Positions 45,901 to 59,103 are shown, counted from the first letter of the stretch. The stretch is 64,000 nt of DNA from Tamarix chinensis (GCA_030549775.1 CM060174.1:48402707-48466706), one strand, 5' to 3'. Numbers and translations are program-made. Notes: a model not told the origin generated them from the sequence alone.

Positions 45901-47177
45901 AGCTATTACCTTTAGTAATATAAATATTCCTAATAATACTTTAACATGGACCGATATAACTACTAAGACTATTTTGACTACTAATAGTATGATTAGTTAC
46001 TTTGAGAATAATACCATTACTTTTACTTATAAAACTGCTATTATTACTAGTAACCCTAATACTAGGTTATGATAAGGGTAAAGTAGGAAATAATGATAAT
46101 ATTGGTTAGAGGGAAGTTAACCCTTAGTATTTCACTCTTATAGGCAAATTAAGTCAAAATCTTAAGGAGGCATAGAAGCCTGCTCCAAGTCTGGCGTCAT
46201 TTTAGTAAGGATGTAGTTAAGGCCATTTATGTGTATTATGTGCCGTGTATTCCATTTGTGATGTTTTTTTATATACCTTATATTATTATGACTGCTTACT
46301 TATAGCACAGCGCAGAGTTAAGGTACGCTTATGTGACTTCCTTATGGCATGTGTAAAATAATGTACATATTGTGCTTGTGGTATTATGTGAAAGGATGGT
46401 TAATAGTATGGTATGGGGTGAAAGGATAAATAAAGGGGAAAATGGGAAGTGAGTGGACTAAAGGGGAATAAGAATGACCTCATTATCTCATGACCCATGA
46501 GGGGATAAATAAAAGGAAAATATGGACAAAATAAGAGAGTGGAGTGGATCTTGCATGGGGAAGTCTAGGGTTTACATGGGATGAATGGTGTTTGCATGGG
46601 GACAATCCTTATTTGTGAAAAGGTGCCTTGGGATGTAATTAAGTTAAAGGAAGAGTTGTTAGGGGTGATTGGAGTCTTTGGATAGAAAATATTATGTAGG
46701 TGGGTATAAGGGTGTATAAGGAACTTGGCCAGGATTTGGGGTGGCCAACTAGGGTTTCGCAGTAACATGCATAAAATGGAAAGTAAGGTGAAATGTTTGG
46801 GGTTGAATATAAGTGAGAGGATGAGTTGGTGCATGAGTTGTGAGGGGTGTAGAAAAGATGGGCCATATTGGCTAAATTAGGGTTTTTAGGGGAAACCCTA
46901 AAGGGTGATAGTGAGTTATCCTTAGATGGTATAAGGAAGTGGGCCTCTACCCACATCCTTGGGAGTTGGGTATTCGTGGTAAGTAAGGAAAGGGGGAAAG
47001 GATGTTTGGATATGTTGGGAGGTGTAGAGGTCCCAAGGTATGGCAGGAGCCCTCTTAGGGGAATAAGAGTAGACGGATTATGACATGCATGTCAAGGGTG
47101 GAAATATTTATCGAATAAGATACAAATAAGATATTAACCATTTAAAGAGGAAGATTGTTGAGTTGAGCCCATACTGG

Positions 47178-47470
47178 TCCACTAATGAATAATAGTGGCC
47201 AAGAGCATTCTGTGCTGCATGTTTTTGGTCCACCGGCTATAATAGTGGGGGATTTCGTGCTCAACACACCAAACCTAATGATTTTAAAGCATGGAAAGAT
47301 ACTATCTACTTACAGTGAAATACCATGAGAGTCAGGACCAGATTGGTCCACCGATGAATAATAGTGGCCAAGTACCTTGTACCCTAGAGACCATTCCACC
47401 AGTGAATAATAGTGGCCAGGTGTGTTCTATCCTAGGTGTTTTTTTGAGTCCACTGACTATAATAATGAGG
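47178..47470 (+). repeat. CCAC-AATAATAGTGG higher-order array, copy B
   Basis: Two units near 47178 and 47226 (the middle one of the first group is missing), then three at 47342-47470. The group-closing units read CTATAATAGTGGGG. Confidence 0.85.
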
Positions 47471-48634
47471 TTCCCATACTCGCATGGATTGATAATAAGC
47501 ATGGTGTAAAATGAGTATACTGACCAGAGATCTAAAGAATAAGCTTAACCGGATTATAACACGACCTCTACAAACTATATTGCTTGTATGTTTATCTGTA
47601 TGATCCTGCTTGTATTATATGCTTTCTATGTATGGCCTTAGTTGCATGGTTACCTTACTCAGTACGTACCATACTAACCATCCGTTTCATGGGTGCAGCT
47701 TATTCCCATGAGCAGAGAGCCCTACTAAGTTTGTGAAGGTGGGAGATACCATCTGAAATACCCCAAAATTCTAATTCTCAAAATTATGGCCAAATAAAGA
47801 TTTATTAGGAAAATTAATTATATAAATTATTTTATTAAAATTAAGAGATTTAATTAAGGTAAATTAGGAGGAAAATAATAAAGAATTTAATTGGGAAAAA
47901 ATTAGGGTATTTTTCTAATTAAAATGGAAGTTAAGGAAATTTATCTAAAATAACCTAAATTAAGCTAAAAAGGAATTAATTATTATTTTCTAAATATTGT
48001 TATTCTAAATAACCCAAAAATATTCTAAATAATTTATGCAAAATCCAAAACAAAAAAAAAACCCATTTTCCCTTTTTCTTCCTTTTCCTTTTCTTCCTTT
48101 TCTTTTTCCTTTCTTCTTCCCCGCCGGTTGGGCCTCGCCCGGCCCAACTTTCCTTTTTCCCTCCCTTCTCCTTCTGCCGTGGCCCAGCGCGTCCAGCCCG
48201 CATCGCAGGGCGCGATGCAGAGTTTTGCCCCAATATCCTCTAAAACGCCGCGTTTCAATTAGTAACAAGTAACTGTTGCCAACCGGCTGGTTCTCCCCCT
48301 CCCTTCTTTTCTCCCTAGACCGCTGGTCCACCTCCTTTCCCTTTTCTTCTTCCTCCTGCATGACCGTACCCCGACCCTGCGACCCTACACCTGCCGGCAG
48401 CCACCTGCACCGGCCGGTCATCCTGCCCTTCCCTCTCCCGTCATTTTCTTTCACAGATTCGACCCCAACCGTCCCTTTTCCCCTCTCCCGAGCAACCTGT
48501 CCCTTTCCCTTTTCCTCTTCCCTCTACCTTACCGCCCTGCCATGGCAGCACCGCCTCGACTGCCGCCACCGGCCGGCCTGCCTGGTACCTGCACACCCTT
48601 GTCTTCTTCCCCTTGTCCTTGCCCAGCCAATCGA

Positions 48635-48635
<1 letters not shown>

Positions 48636-48666
<31 letters not shown>
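48636..48666 (+). promoter_or_regulatory. TATA box of LTR C expanded to (TA)15
   Basis: At the position of CTATAAATAC in A, B and D (here 882 bp from the LTR start) copy C has C followed by 15 TA repeats and then CCCC. A strand-slippage expansion of the TATA box is the simplest reading. Confidence 0.8.
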
Positions 48667-48668
<2 letters not shown>

Positions 48669-49189
48669 CCGTAGCCTACCTTAATTCGAAGTTTTGGACC
48701 CCAAAACCCTAGGGTCAGCCATCCTCGCCACCGCCCCATTAGACGAGCCTTCCTCCGCCATAGCCTATCTCCGACGGTCAAAAAACCCCCATAACCGACC
48801 CTTGCACCACCCTCTACCTAACTACACCCTCCTTGCTCCTCGATTTTCCTTGCACGAGCCACCCCAGCCGTGCAAAACCGCCAACCCAATGTACACCCTT
48901 CCAGCCCCTATCGCCCTTCGCACCGCCTCCCGCCGCCGATTCCGCCACCACCAACGCCACCTCTACCCTCCAAAACAACCAGGGGAGCCTCCTCTATCTC
49001 CCCACACCTCCGTTTCTTCCTCTTCCCTTCCTTATCCTCCTCCCTCCTTTCTCCTTCTTCCTCCACCTCAAACTCCCACAACTGTCGCTGTTGGTGCCAC
49101 CACTGCCTTAGGTGGTTCTCCAAACTCTCCCAACCCTTAAACTTACTTTATACAAATATTAATTATTTAATCATATTAATGGTATTATG

Positions 49190-49950
49190 TATATTATTAT
49201 TATTATTATTATTATTATTATCATCATCATCATCATCATTATCTTGTTAGTATTGTTAATACTAACTTTATCCATTATCACTTTTATTATTAAAATAAGT
49301 GTTTAGACCCTTATATTATTATTATCATTTGGGTTACTATATTATGGTTATTATCATTATTATTACTATGCTTAACGTTATTACTATTATCATTATTTCT
49401 TTTATTACTGTTATTATTATCATTATTACTTTATTATTATTACTATTAATATTGTTATTATCATTATTATTATTATTATTGTGGTTATTGTTGTTGTTGG
49501 CGTTGTTAATAATATTACTATTATTCTTATTATTATTAAGGTTATTGAAACCGAAGTTAGCATGTTTTCCCCTTTTGTTACTATAGAAGAAGAATACCCA
49601 ACCATAGTATTATTACTATTATTATTATTCAACTTTGCCAATATTGTTCCTAATGCCTTTTTTACTAGAATTATTACTATGGTATCATTATTAGTTATTA
49701 CTAGTACTATTGTTAGTATTTTGTTAATATTATTATGACAAAAACATTTGAACCCTTATATTATTATTATTCCAAATATAACTAATATCATTACTATCTT
49801 TAATAACATTAATACTTTGTTATTAATACTAATATTATATTATTATTTTATCCCTAAAACCATTATTAGCCTTAGCCTTAAAAATAATAGGGGTTCTATT
49901 TCTAGGAGCATTGGTGTTACTATTATTATTATTATTATTACTATCTTATT
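49190..49950 (+). repeat. ATT microsatellite domain of LTR C
   Basis: Begins with (ATT)n and (ATC)n near 49193-49240 and continues as interrupted ATT/ACT runs to about 49950. Same position as in A, B and D. Confidence 0.9.
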
Positions 49951-51424
49951 TTAACAAGTATTAGTACTGTCATTAGAAGAAATAAAGCTATTAGGTTTGA
50001 TGAGACAAATATAGTTATGAATAATAACATAAGTATATTTTGACTAGTAATAACTAGTAGGCTAACTAGATGGTAAAAACCCTAGTTTTCACTTATAAAA
50101 CTCCGTGTGATAATAACAACCCTAATCTTAGACTAAAATATGAAATAATAGTATTTTTGGGTAGAAGGGAAACTAATCGTTAGTCTTACCCTCTTATAAG
50201 TGAATCGAGCCAAAGCCCTAAAGAGTCATAGGAGCGTGCTCCAAGCCCGGCGTCGCTTAGGTAACGATTTAGCTAAGGCCCATGTGTGTTAGGTGACTTG
50301 TATGCCTTGGATGCTTTATGTTTCATGTTATATTATGTATCGTATGATTGCCCTTAACTTGTCTTATATGTAGCGCAGCTTGGAGTGGAAGTATGTTCCG
50401 TATGTGTTCTTATGGCATGAATATGACATGTATATGTGATGATTGTGGTGTGATGTGATATGGCCCTCTAAGAAATGCATGCTAGGACAAATGATATTAT
50501 GTTATGGGGAAATGAAAGGACAAAAATAAACAAATGGAAAGTGAGATGCTAAGGGGGGGCTAGGAAGTTGACTAAAATGAACGAGAGATGGGGACTATGC
50601 ATGGAAATTCTAGGGTTTGCATGGGAACTTTGAGAGTTTGCATGGAGTGGATAAACCTTGCATGGGGATGATCTTTACGTGAGAAAAGTTGATTTAGGGT
50701 GTAAATAAGCTAAGGGGAGAGTTGTGGAGTGATTGGAGTCTTGGGATGAAAAATAGTACGTAGGTCGGTGTAAGGGTGTATAAGGGACCCGATTAGGGTT
50801 TTGGGAGGAAGTAATAATCTGAAAATTGTGGAGATAAAAATGATTAAGGGAGAGTGGACTACGGGTTAAGAATGGGAATTTATTATGTAAGGAGTGAGTA
50901 TGGGTGTCATGGGAGAGAAGGAATATTGAGTGAGAAAAAGGGAGAGGTTACTTGTGGAAGAAGAAATGTACTAGGGTTTTGAGGTGGCTAACTAGGGTTT
51001 TTCCAGTCATATGTGAAGTCGAAAGGTAAAGTGATATGTCTGGGGATTAAATCTAATTAAGGTGAGATGTGGGGAGACGGATGGAGCAATGGTTGTGTAA
51101 GTGAGAGGAAGTTAGGCCACATAGGTCTAATTAGGGTTTTCAAGGGAAGACCCTCGAGGGTAATGGTAAGTGGAGTTGATGTCGTGAGGTGTTGGGCCCT
51201 AACTCGCACCCTTAGGAGTTGGGTTTTCATTAAAGGGTAAGTGTAAAGGGAAATAGATGACGGAGTGTGAGTTAGTGGGCGCCGAGTCTCAAGATATGGG
51301 ATGGGCCCTCTTTGGGGGACAATTATAGCTGGAGTTAGTCATGCATGTCTAGGGCGGAATTTGTTGAATAAGATATGATAAAATACTAATCATGTAAAGT
51401 GAAAGAGTACTGAGTCGGGGCCAG

Positions 51425-51765
51425 CCGATCCACCGGTAAGGAATAGTGGTGTGGACTATTGTCCGACAACTGACCGATCCATCGGCGAATAATAGTGGTG
51501 TGGACTTCGTCCCGCAAGTGACTAGCCCACCGGCAATAATAGTGGGGGATCCCGAGCTCAGTAAACCAAACCCTAATTTGTTAATACACATAAAAGATAC
51601 TAAGTACTTACAGTGGAACACCATGAGAGTCGGGGCTAGTCCGATCCACCAGCATAAAATAGTGGTTAGGTGCATTCTGCCCTATAAGTGACCGATCCAC
51701 CGGCTATAATAGTGGTTAGGTGCGTTTTGCCCTATAAGTGGCCGATCCACCGGTTATAATAGTGG
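51425..51765 (+). repeat. CCAC-AATAATAGTGG higher-order array, copy C
   Basis: Units start near 51425, 51474 and 51524, then near 51641, 51690 and 51741: two groups of three with about 50-bp spacing and about 216 bp between groups. Group-closing units end in GTGGGG. Confidence 0.92.
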
Positions 51766-52405
51766 GGTTCCCGTACTCGCATGGATTAATAAAGATTATG
51801 ATGTGAATCAATTATAATTACCAAAGATCTAAAAGAATAAGTCTATTCGGACCACAGCTAGCCTTTATCATCTGTTTTACTATATGCTGTTCATATGACT
51901 ATGCCATGTATACTATGTAGTGTGTTTTGTATGTTTGCCTTAGCACACCTACTACCTTACTCAGTATCGGACCCGTATTGATACTACCTTGGTTGAATGG
52001 GTCCTGTGATGATCCACTGATGGTGGGGAGCAAACCTCTTGTGCAGGTTTAAAATCAGATATTGTTTTGGGGTGGAAGGCCTGACTTGAGTAAGTAGGCA
52101 ATCCAGATATTGACCCTTCGGGATTTGTTTTGTTCAACTGTATTTATCTTGAGAAGTTACAAGTGTTGTATTTAAATTTCCAAGGGTTTTGTAATCGACT
52201 TTTAATTTCTCATACTCTGATAAGCTTTTAAAATTTGAATTTAATTGTTGGATAGGTTTTAGCCTTGCATCTAATATGAGATAGATGGTTGACATTTATC
52301 TTGTGTTAGATGTGGCGGTAACATTTCCCAAATTCTCTCCTAGCTTTCGCTTTATTCTTTCAAAATTTTTTTTTCAGGAGTGAAATTTGGGGATGTTACA
52401 CCATC

Positions 52406-52815
52406 TTTGATGCCTATGATACTTATGAGGCCTCAGGTGGGGCTAAGAGTTGATCTTTGGACTTGGCCTGGGGACCTGAGAGCGATGTTAGCCAGATTTT
52501 GTTTTACATTAGTTTACCTATGTATTGTTTTATTTTGGTTTCATGTTATTGTACTGTACCTTTTATCCCTTTTGGGAACTCTAATTATGCACTCTATTGG
52601 GTTATAATAAATTTTTATTCACACTTTGATTTCCATGTTATAAACATTTTAGTTTTTAATTTGTCTAAGGTTTGGTGAAAACTTTCCTTTAGCCTTGTGG
52701 TTAGTACGAGATTGGTTGAGGGCTGGGCTTATACTAATCACAGCGGTAGCAACACCATGTTTGTGTTTGTTTGTTTAAATAAAAATTTTCAACTGTGAAT
52801 TTTGTGAGTGTTACA
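52406..52815 (+). repeat. Solo LTR B, right part
   Basis: Continues B after copy C (TTTGATGCCTATGATACTTA) to the terminal GTGTTACA at 52815. The sequence around 52437-52495 parallels 62729-62785 of copy D. Confidence 0.88.
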
Positions 52816-52820
52816 ATGGA

Positions 52821-53720
52821 TGTGTCAACAATTTAGAGAGAGCATTTGAGGCTTTCATGGAGTTTGTTCAACTTCATTTGGTGCCTCAACCTCAACCTCC
52901 ACCACCTCCATATCACCTACATGGGAGCGTCAGAGAGGATTGGCTCCAAAGATTCTTGTATCATCAAATAACAACCTTTATTAGAAAAGAAGACCCCATT
53001 ATCCTAGAAGGATAGAAATGGGATTTTGGTAGTATGTTTGAGGTAGTACATAGGTGATAAGCACAAAAGGCGAACATAGATGTGTACTTTCTTTGAGGAC
53101 CAGAAGATACTTGGTGGGTAGGCTTTAATGCTCAAGATGGACAACCGATATCCTAGAAGGACTTCAAGACTGCACTTTGTATGCATTTCTGCACTAAGAG
53201 CCTCAAGAAGGAAAAGCTCAAGGAATTCATGTAGTTGACTCGGGGAAGTTTGATGATACGAGAGTATCATACAGGACTTATGAAATTGCTAATGTTTGCT
53301 CTAGGAATAGCTACTAGTGAGGCTACTATTTTCTTCTAATATGAGAAAAGAATTCACTTTAGAATTTGGAGGATGATGGGTGCAGTTGTCTTCCATGAAT
53401 TGGATACCTTATATGAGCAAGTATACTCCCACTTTAGTCTAGGATCATATTTCAATTTTGGGTGAGAGGAAGTTTAAAGTGCCAAGATCTAGAGTAAAGT
53501 GTTAGCATCATAGTAATAGAGCTTTGAGTGTTTAGCACCAGGGTATCCTGTAATGAAGGTAATCAGAGACCAATATAACACTACCATTATTATCATTGTG
53601 GTTGAGATCATCTAGGCAAGGACTGTGTGGGGAAGTTCATTTAGTGCTATAATTGTGGACAACTAAGGCCTAAGAGTTTTTAGTGTTATAACATGCCTTG
53701 TGATGGAGTTTAGAGTTCTC
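52821..53720 (+). pseudogene. Gag remnant of the E/F element (Del/Tekay-like gypsy)
   Basis: Plus-strand frames with several stops: a Pro-rich start (QPQPPPPPYHLHG), DWLQRFLYHQ, WWVGFNAQ, then FKTALCMHFCTKSLKKEKLK, REYHTGLMKLLMFALG (Retrotrans_gag core, 53158-53320) and zinc-knuckle remnants YHYHCG...DHLGKDC and CYNCGQL near 53580-53680. No protease, RT or integrase follows before the 3' LTR, so this element is gag-only or internally deleted. Confidence 0.75.
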
Positions 53721-54029
53721 AAGTGTAGCCTTCAAGACCAATCCACCAGCATAGCCACCTCTATATGATCCAATGTTTGGAGTTATTCCATTGACCAGAC
53801 AAGCAAGAACAAATGATCAAGTGTTATATCCCAATGCGTCTCCTTCTTGTATGCTACCACCTCCTTCTTGGTCATTCTGAGCTATTAGTTTATGTGTGTT
53901 GCATTTTCCCATGGTTATTTGCCTCCTAGTTAGGGTTACCCTTAATGGGGTAGTTACCCCTTAGGTGCCATATGGTACCTCATACACATTCCAAGTAGTG
54001 AGGCATGAACTTTGGGAACAAAGTTCTTT
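53721..54029 (+). other. Interior of the E/F element, non-coding
   Basis: Sequence between the Gag remnant and the polypurine tract. No recognisable domain, so pol has been lost completely. Confidence 0.55.
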
Positions 54030-54045
54030 TTTAAAGGGGTAATAA
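54030..54045 (+). other. Probable polypurine tract of the E/F element
   Basis: TTTAAAGGGGTAATAA lies directly before LTR F. Short but in the right place. Confidence 0.5.
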
Positions 54046-57000
54046 TATAGCACCATAAAATTTTATAATATTAATTTAGGATGTTTAGCCTTTTATCAAA
54101 AAAATATAACCTTAAATATAAGCTTAATTATTTTTGTAACCCTTAACCCACGAACTCAAATAAATTGTTTGACAATTTATCCAAATTATTTATATATTTT
54201 TTCTATTTTATTTAAATCGACCCTATACTAATAGTTTTACCTAATTTATTTTTTCTAATTGGATACCATAAATTTAGATAAATTAATATTTTCCTAAACC
54301 TAAATTTAACCTAATTCAAATTTTAACCCTAAATTTATTTTCTTTTTTCCTCTTTCTTCTTTTCCCTTTTTTTCCTTTTTTCTTTCTTTTCTCTTTTCTT
54401 TTTCTTCTCATATCCTTTTCTTTCTTCCCCGCTCCCTAGCCCAATCTTCTTTCCTTTTTCTTCTTCCTCAACTTGCTCTGTCAAGCCCTAATCTATCTTC
54501 CTTTCTTTGCTTCCTTTATTTCTTCCTTCCTTGTGCCCTAATAGCCCAACCCTCCCTCCTTCTTTCTTTTCTTCTACTTCCCCATCTACACCCCTATGCA
54601 CCTAAAAAAACCCCTAAACACTTCCTCCTCTGCACCCCTAGAATGCTAAACAACCCCGAGCAAGCCAGCCCCTCCTTTCCTCTTCCAGCCAAACACTGTC
54701 TTTTCCCTATATCCCTACAACCTACCTCCCTACACCCTTTGCCTCTGCTCTACGCCTCTACCTACAACCATCCATTTCCCCTACAACTCCCACCTTCCGC
54801 ATTAACATGCCTAAACCAACCTATACCAACTAGTTTCTATTTCTCCCTCACCATTCCTAACCATCTATACATACACACACACACAAAGCTCATACCCCAT
54901 CTTCCTCCTCCTTCTCCATTCCCTACCTTGTTCTTATTCTCCCTTCACCACTCGACCAACACCACAACCATCTAGTTATGAATCCACCATTGCAGCCTCC
55001 ACCATACCAGCACCATCACCATTGCCAACCACCTCAACCCCTTCCCCTTTTCCTTCTTCATTTTCTCCTCCTTTCTCTACCCTATCTGCCAAGCACCACC
55101 ATTGCTATTGCTCATCTTCTCTATAGCTTTTTTCCTAGTGCCACCATCTCACCACCTCCCTATCATGCCCCTAATTTCCCTCATCGAGCTTTCAAACACC
55201 TACACTCATCACATGCCACCCTCACCTTTCCCTCCACAACTACACCACCACTACCCGCAACAATCACCGCCACCAATTGAGTAGTATCTCTTCTCCCCTC
55301 CCAAATCCCTCTTCAATTCCCTACTCACCCTGCTCATATAACATGAGCAATGCATTTATATATAAGTGTTTTTTCCCATTTTTAACATCAAGGGAATTTT
55401 GCTAATTTACTCTCAATAAGAAAATTTTCTCATCATATGCATCAAATAGTTTAACACCTATATCCCATAAGAACTTCAAATCATCAATAAATAAACATAA
55501 ATATCATTTCCCTATTGGTTTGACCCTGAAATGAGAAAAGAAAACATCATATCCTTGCATTTCATTTAGAGCCATGGTTGTAGATTGTATATAACCAAAA
55601 TCACAAGTTGTATACTATATATGCCTTAATTGTGTGAATTCAAACCATTCATAGAAAGTGCAAAATGCAAGTTTCTTAGTTCTTCACCAAATTCAAGAAA
55701 CAATCCATCAATAATCATCCATTATAGAGAGCCAAATGGATGTCTCAAAATCCCGTCATCTATCTTCTCATTAACATCCCATCTCAATTTTCTTACATCT
55801 TTGACATCATTAAACATATGCCTAAATCTTAGTATTATAGGAAAATACCATAAGACCTTACATGGAACCTTATTATGCTTGTATCATGGTGTTTTACATT
55901 CATGATTAGGATAATTATTTAAATATGCATATTCATTGTGCAATAATAAACAATAATTATGGCATGCATGTATCTTCTCATAACTTATACCTATACATAA
56001 AAGGATTATAATACTCCATTTCTAAAAATCTTTATTATAACTAGTACTTATGTGTATTAATTATAATAGTTATTTTTTAAGAATAGATAATTAATATACA
56101 TTTAATATGTGTAATATTATTATGACTCAGTAGATATAAAATTGAATTATGTTAAAGTTTACTAGAGAGTGTGTACTAAATTTGTAAACCTAGATTTGGT
56201 CTTAACTAGTATCCGATTGTCGAATAAACCTAACCTAGTAACCTCATAAATTTAACCTAGATATCTTTACCCTTATTTATCACCTAGATATTCACCTTAA
56301 CCTATCCACTAATTAGTGCTATATTTTCTTTACCATCACCCTACTCACTCTAACTCGACATTTTACCCTATGAACCATCACCCTACACCATCTACGCCAT
56401 ACCTTCCTTCTCCCCCATGTTTTCCTCTCTTTGTTTTGCTCCTCTTTTCCTTACACACCACCCCTTTCTTAAATCACTTCTCCTCTCCCTCTTATGTTTT
56501 TCCAAGTCTCAAGCAACCTGCAACCCTTCTACCTCTTCTAAGTTCCCTCACGCACAAAAAATATCCCTTCCATTCTACCTCATCCTTTACTTCTTCCAAC
56601 ACCATTATATTTCTTGCAATACCAACCCCTACCAGCGTCCTTACCCAGTCACCAACAACCACTAATAGTCCTCCATACCTTACACTAGTAGCCCCTAGCA
56701 TAGCATCTCCAACATCCATGCAAAACCTCCCTGTAGCAATCCTCTCACTCATGTAACTTCACTTTTCCTTAACCTTAGGTCCCCCTCCAAATAATCACCA
56801 CACCACCGACCAAAACTACCATTCCTTCCCCTTCTCCTTTAACCAAAATCATCATTCTGCTCCTCCTCCCTTTGGCCAAATCCACCAAATTCAACATCTC
56901 CACCTACGGCCATTTTGGTCGAAGCTTCTCCCTTGTGTTGCACCCATTTATATGAAATGTTTTCCCTCTTCTTCAATGTTTTGTGCTGCACCTTTTCTTC

Positions 57001-58285
57001 TCCCTCTACCACATCATTATTAGTCTTTCTTCTATCCCTATCATTGATCATTATCATCATTCTTGGTCCCCGAGCACCAGCTAAGTCTATCATTCCCACC
57101 TTCTCCTTCTCGACAGCCTTAAGTGATCCTCTCCCTTTGATTGTTCAAAGTTTCCTTGCTTTCCTCTTACTTTGTTCAACCAATCAGCAATCCTTAAATT
57201 ATTTTAATAATTTTATATTATTAGTGTGTAATATTATATGCTAATACATGTGTGTTTAAATGTTAAATTCCTAGGTAATTCTTGAGGGATTTGGAGAATA
57301 CTCATTTTTGTATAAGCTTGGATTAGGTAAATCCAATCCCTCATAAGATGCCATAAATTATGTGTGAACATGCTATGAACATTTAGACCTAGAATCATAC
57401 TGAGGTTTTATGCTTTTTGAGTACTATAGCATGCATGATAAAATGATAATATGATGAAGGGATGTTATGCATAATTGTTGATAATTGAGTTGTATGCATG
57501 GCAATATTTCAAATAATATACATCTACATGCCTAAGATTTTGTTAGGGTTTCCATTCTTATCAAGTTATTATTCAGATTACATGATAAATTCCTCATGAT
57601 TGCTCATTCATGGGAGTAAGGGTTATGATAATTCATATGGACACATATGTGTATTATTAAGGTTAACTTATGATAAATTTTATTTGCATAGCCAAGGGTT
57701 GGAGGTAATTCCTACATATACTCTAATGATAACTTTCCTATTTAAATGATGTTGTATGCTTTAAATGTGTACATACATGCTTTATGGATGATGTGGTACA
57801 TGAGAACTACATGATTAGGGTTTTGGTGGGTTTAACCCACTCAATGCATGAAAAGTAGAAAATATAATTAATGGCCAAAATACAAAGATCACTAACATGG
57901 TAAAATAATGTGGAATATTTCCTTATTTATTAATCTTGATGAATCTCTCGTATTGATAATATCTAGTACAAAAATGAATAAAATGGTGAACTAGGATTTG
58001 AAGGGTATTTTGGTAATTTTAACCTAATGTATCTTTTATAAAGGATTAAATTCTAGGATGGCCTTAGAATTTTGATAGGTTGACCATATCTTTGACTTGG
58101 CTTGACATATACTTATGACCATAGAGTTTACCTTAATAATTGGAAAGAAAAAGGAAAATGGTTATGTATGGAAATAAAAAAAAATCATTGTATCATATGT
58201 GACTTATGTGATCACCTCATAACATATTAAGACTTAAAGTGAAAGACTTCAAGTTGGGAGTGGTTGCTCTATAGGGGTCACTACC
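54046..58285 (+). repeat. LTR F: 3' LTR of the host element, left part
   Basis: Starts TATAGCACCAT. 54060-55395 aligns with E 33060-34755, including TTTATCAAAAAAATAT, the polypyrimidine block and the C-rich block. A CACTA fragment interrupts it at 55400-55995. At 56007 a new TATAATACTCC start, like the LTR starts of E and H, suggests a further LTR-like copy may be nested here. The region before 58281 matches E near 35690-35965. Interrupted by solo LTR D; resumes at 63117. Confidence 0.75.
55405..55995 (-). pseudogene. CACTA TNP2 transposase fragment inside LTR F
   Basis: Minus strand: NEYAYLNNYPNHECKTP, KVLWYFPIILRFRHMF, RKLRWDVNEKIDDGILRHP, FGEELRNLHFALSMNGLN, then broken VILVIYNLQPWL, FSFLISGSNR, and LWDIGVKLFDAYDEKIF. 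This is the central TNP2 domain, C-terminal to but overlapping the piece at 31720-32166, in the same orientation. Stops show it is dead. Confidence 0.85.
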
Positions 58286-59093
58286 TGAAATACCCCAAAA
58301 TTTTAATTTTGGAAATTATGGCCAATCAAGGATTTATTAGAGAAATTGATTAAATAAATGATTTTATTAAAATTAAGAGTGTTAATTGAGGTAAATCAAG
58401 GGGAAAATAATGAATAATTTAATTAGGGAAAAATTAGGATATTTTACTAATTAATAGGAAAGTTAAGGAAATTTATCCAAAATAGGCAAATTAATCTAAA
58501 AAGGAATTTCATTATTATTATTATTATAAGTATTATTAATTTTAAATATAATAATACCAAACATCCAAAATACCCAACCCACATATTTTTCCCTTCTTTC
58601 TCCTTTCTTTTCATTCTTTTTCTTCCTCTTTTTCCCTTTTCGTTTTCCTTCCCCCCTCGACCTGGGCCAGCCCGTCGCGCGGCCCAGCTTCCCTGTGCAG
58701 CCCAGGCCCACGCCGCTCCCTCTTTTTTTTACTTCCTTCCTGGCCGGTCTGGTTCTTTTTTTCTTGTTTTCCTTTTCTCCCTGAACTACCTGGTCCCGAT
58801 CCTTTCTTCTTCCTTGAGGTGTGGCGGCAACCGAGGAGCTGCAACCCAGCACTCCGCTGGCCACCATCACTGCCACCGTCCTTCCCTCTCTCTCCCATCA
58901 TTTTCTTTCACGTTTTTGACCCCAACCAACCTATTCCTCTCTCTCGAGCAGTCTTCCCCTTTCCTTTTCCCTCTTCCCTCGACTCCAATGCCCCTACCAT
59001 GGCAGAACCGCCACTACTGCCCCCACCGGGCAGCATGCCTGGCATCTGCACCTCCTTTGTCTTCTTACTCTTGTCATTGCCCACCCAATAGAC

Positions 59094-59103
59094 CTATAAA
59101 TAC
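59094..59103 (+). promoter_or_regulatory. TATA box of LTR D
   Basis: CTATAAATAC, 808 bp from the LTR start. If used, transcription would start near 59125 and about 4 kb of the LTR would lie in the transcript. Confidence 0.7.

Larger units (their letters stand above)
43849..47753 (+). repeat. Solo LTR B, left part
   Basis: Starts TGAAATAGCGC and follows the family layout to 47753, where copy C is inserted; it resumes at 52406. Flanks of the whole B unit are ATAGA (43844-43848) and ATGGA (52816-52820), a 5-bp target duplication with one change. Without C it is about 4.3 kb. No internal region or second LTR is present, so it is a solo LTR produced by LTR-LTR recombination. Confidence 0.88.
47754..52400 (+). 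repeat. Solo LTR C, inserted inside B
   Basis: 4,647 bp, TGAAATACCCC...GGGGATGTTACA, with a perfect 5-bp target duplication CCATC (47749-47753 and 52401-52405). Removing C and one CCATC restores B's sequence across the join, matching D (GATGCCTA...GGGGCTGAG-like). Family layout intact: AT-rich start, polypyrimidine block, TATA region, proline-codon block, ATT domain, array, AT-rich end. No coding capacity. Confidence 0.93.
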
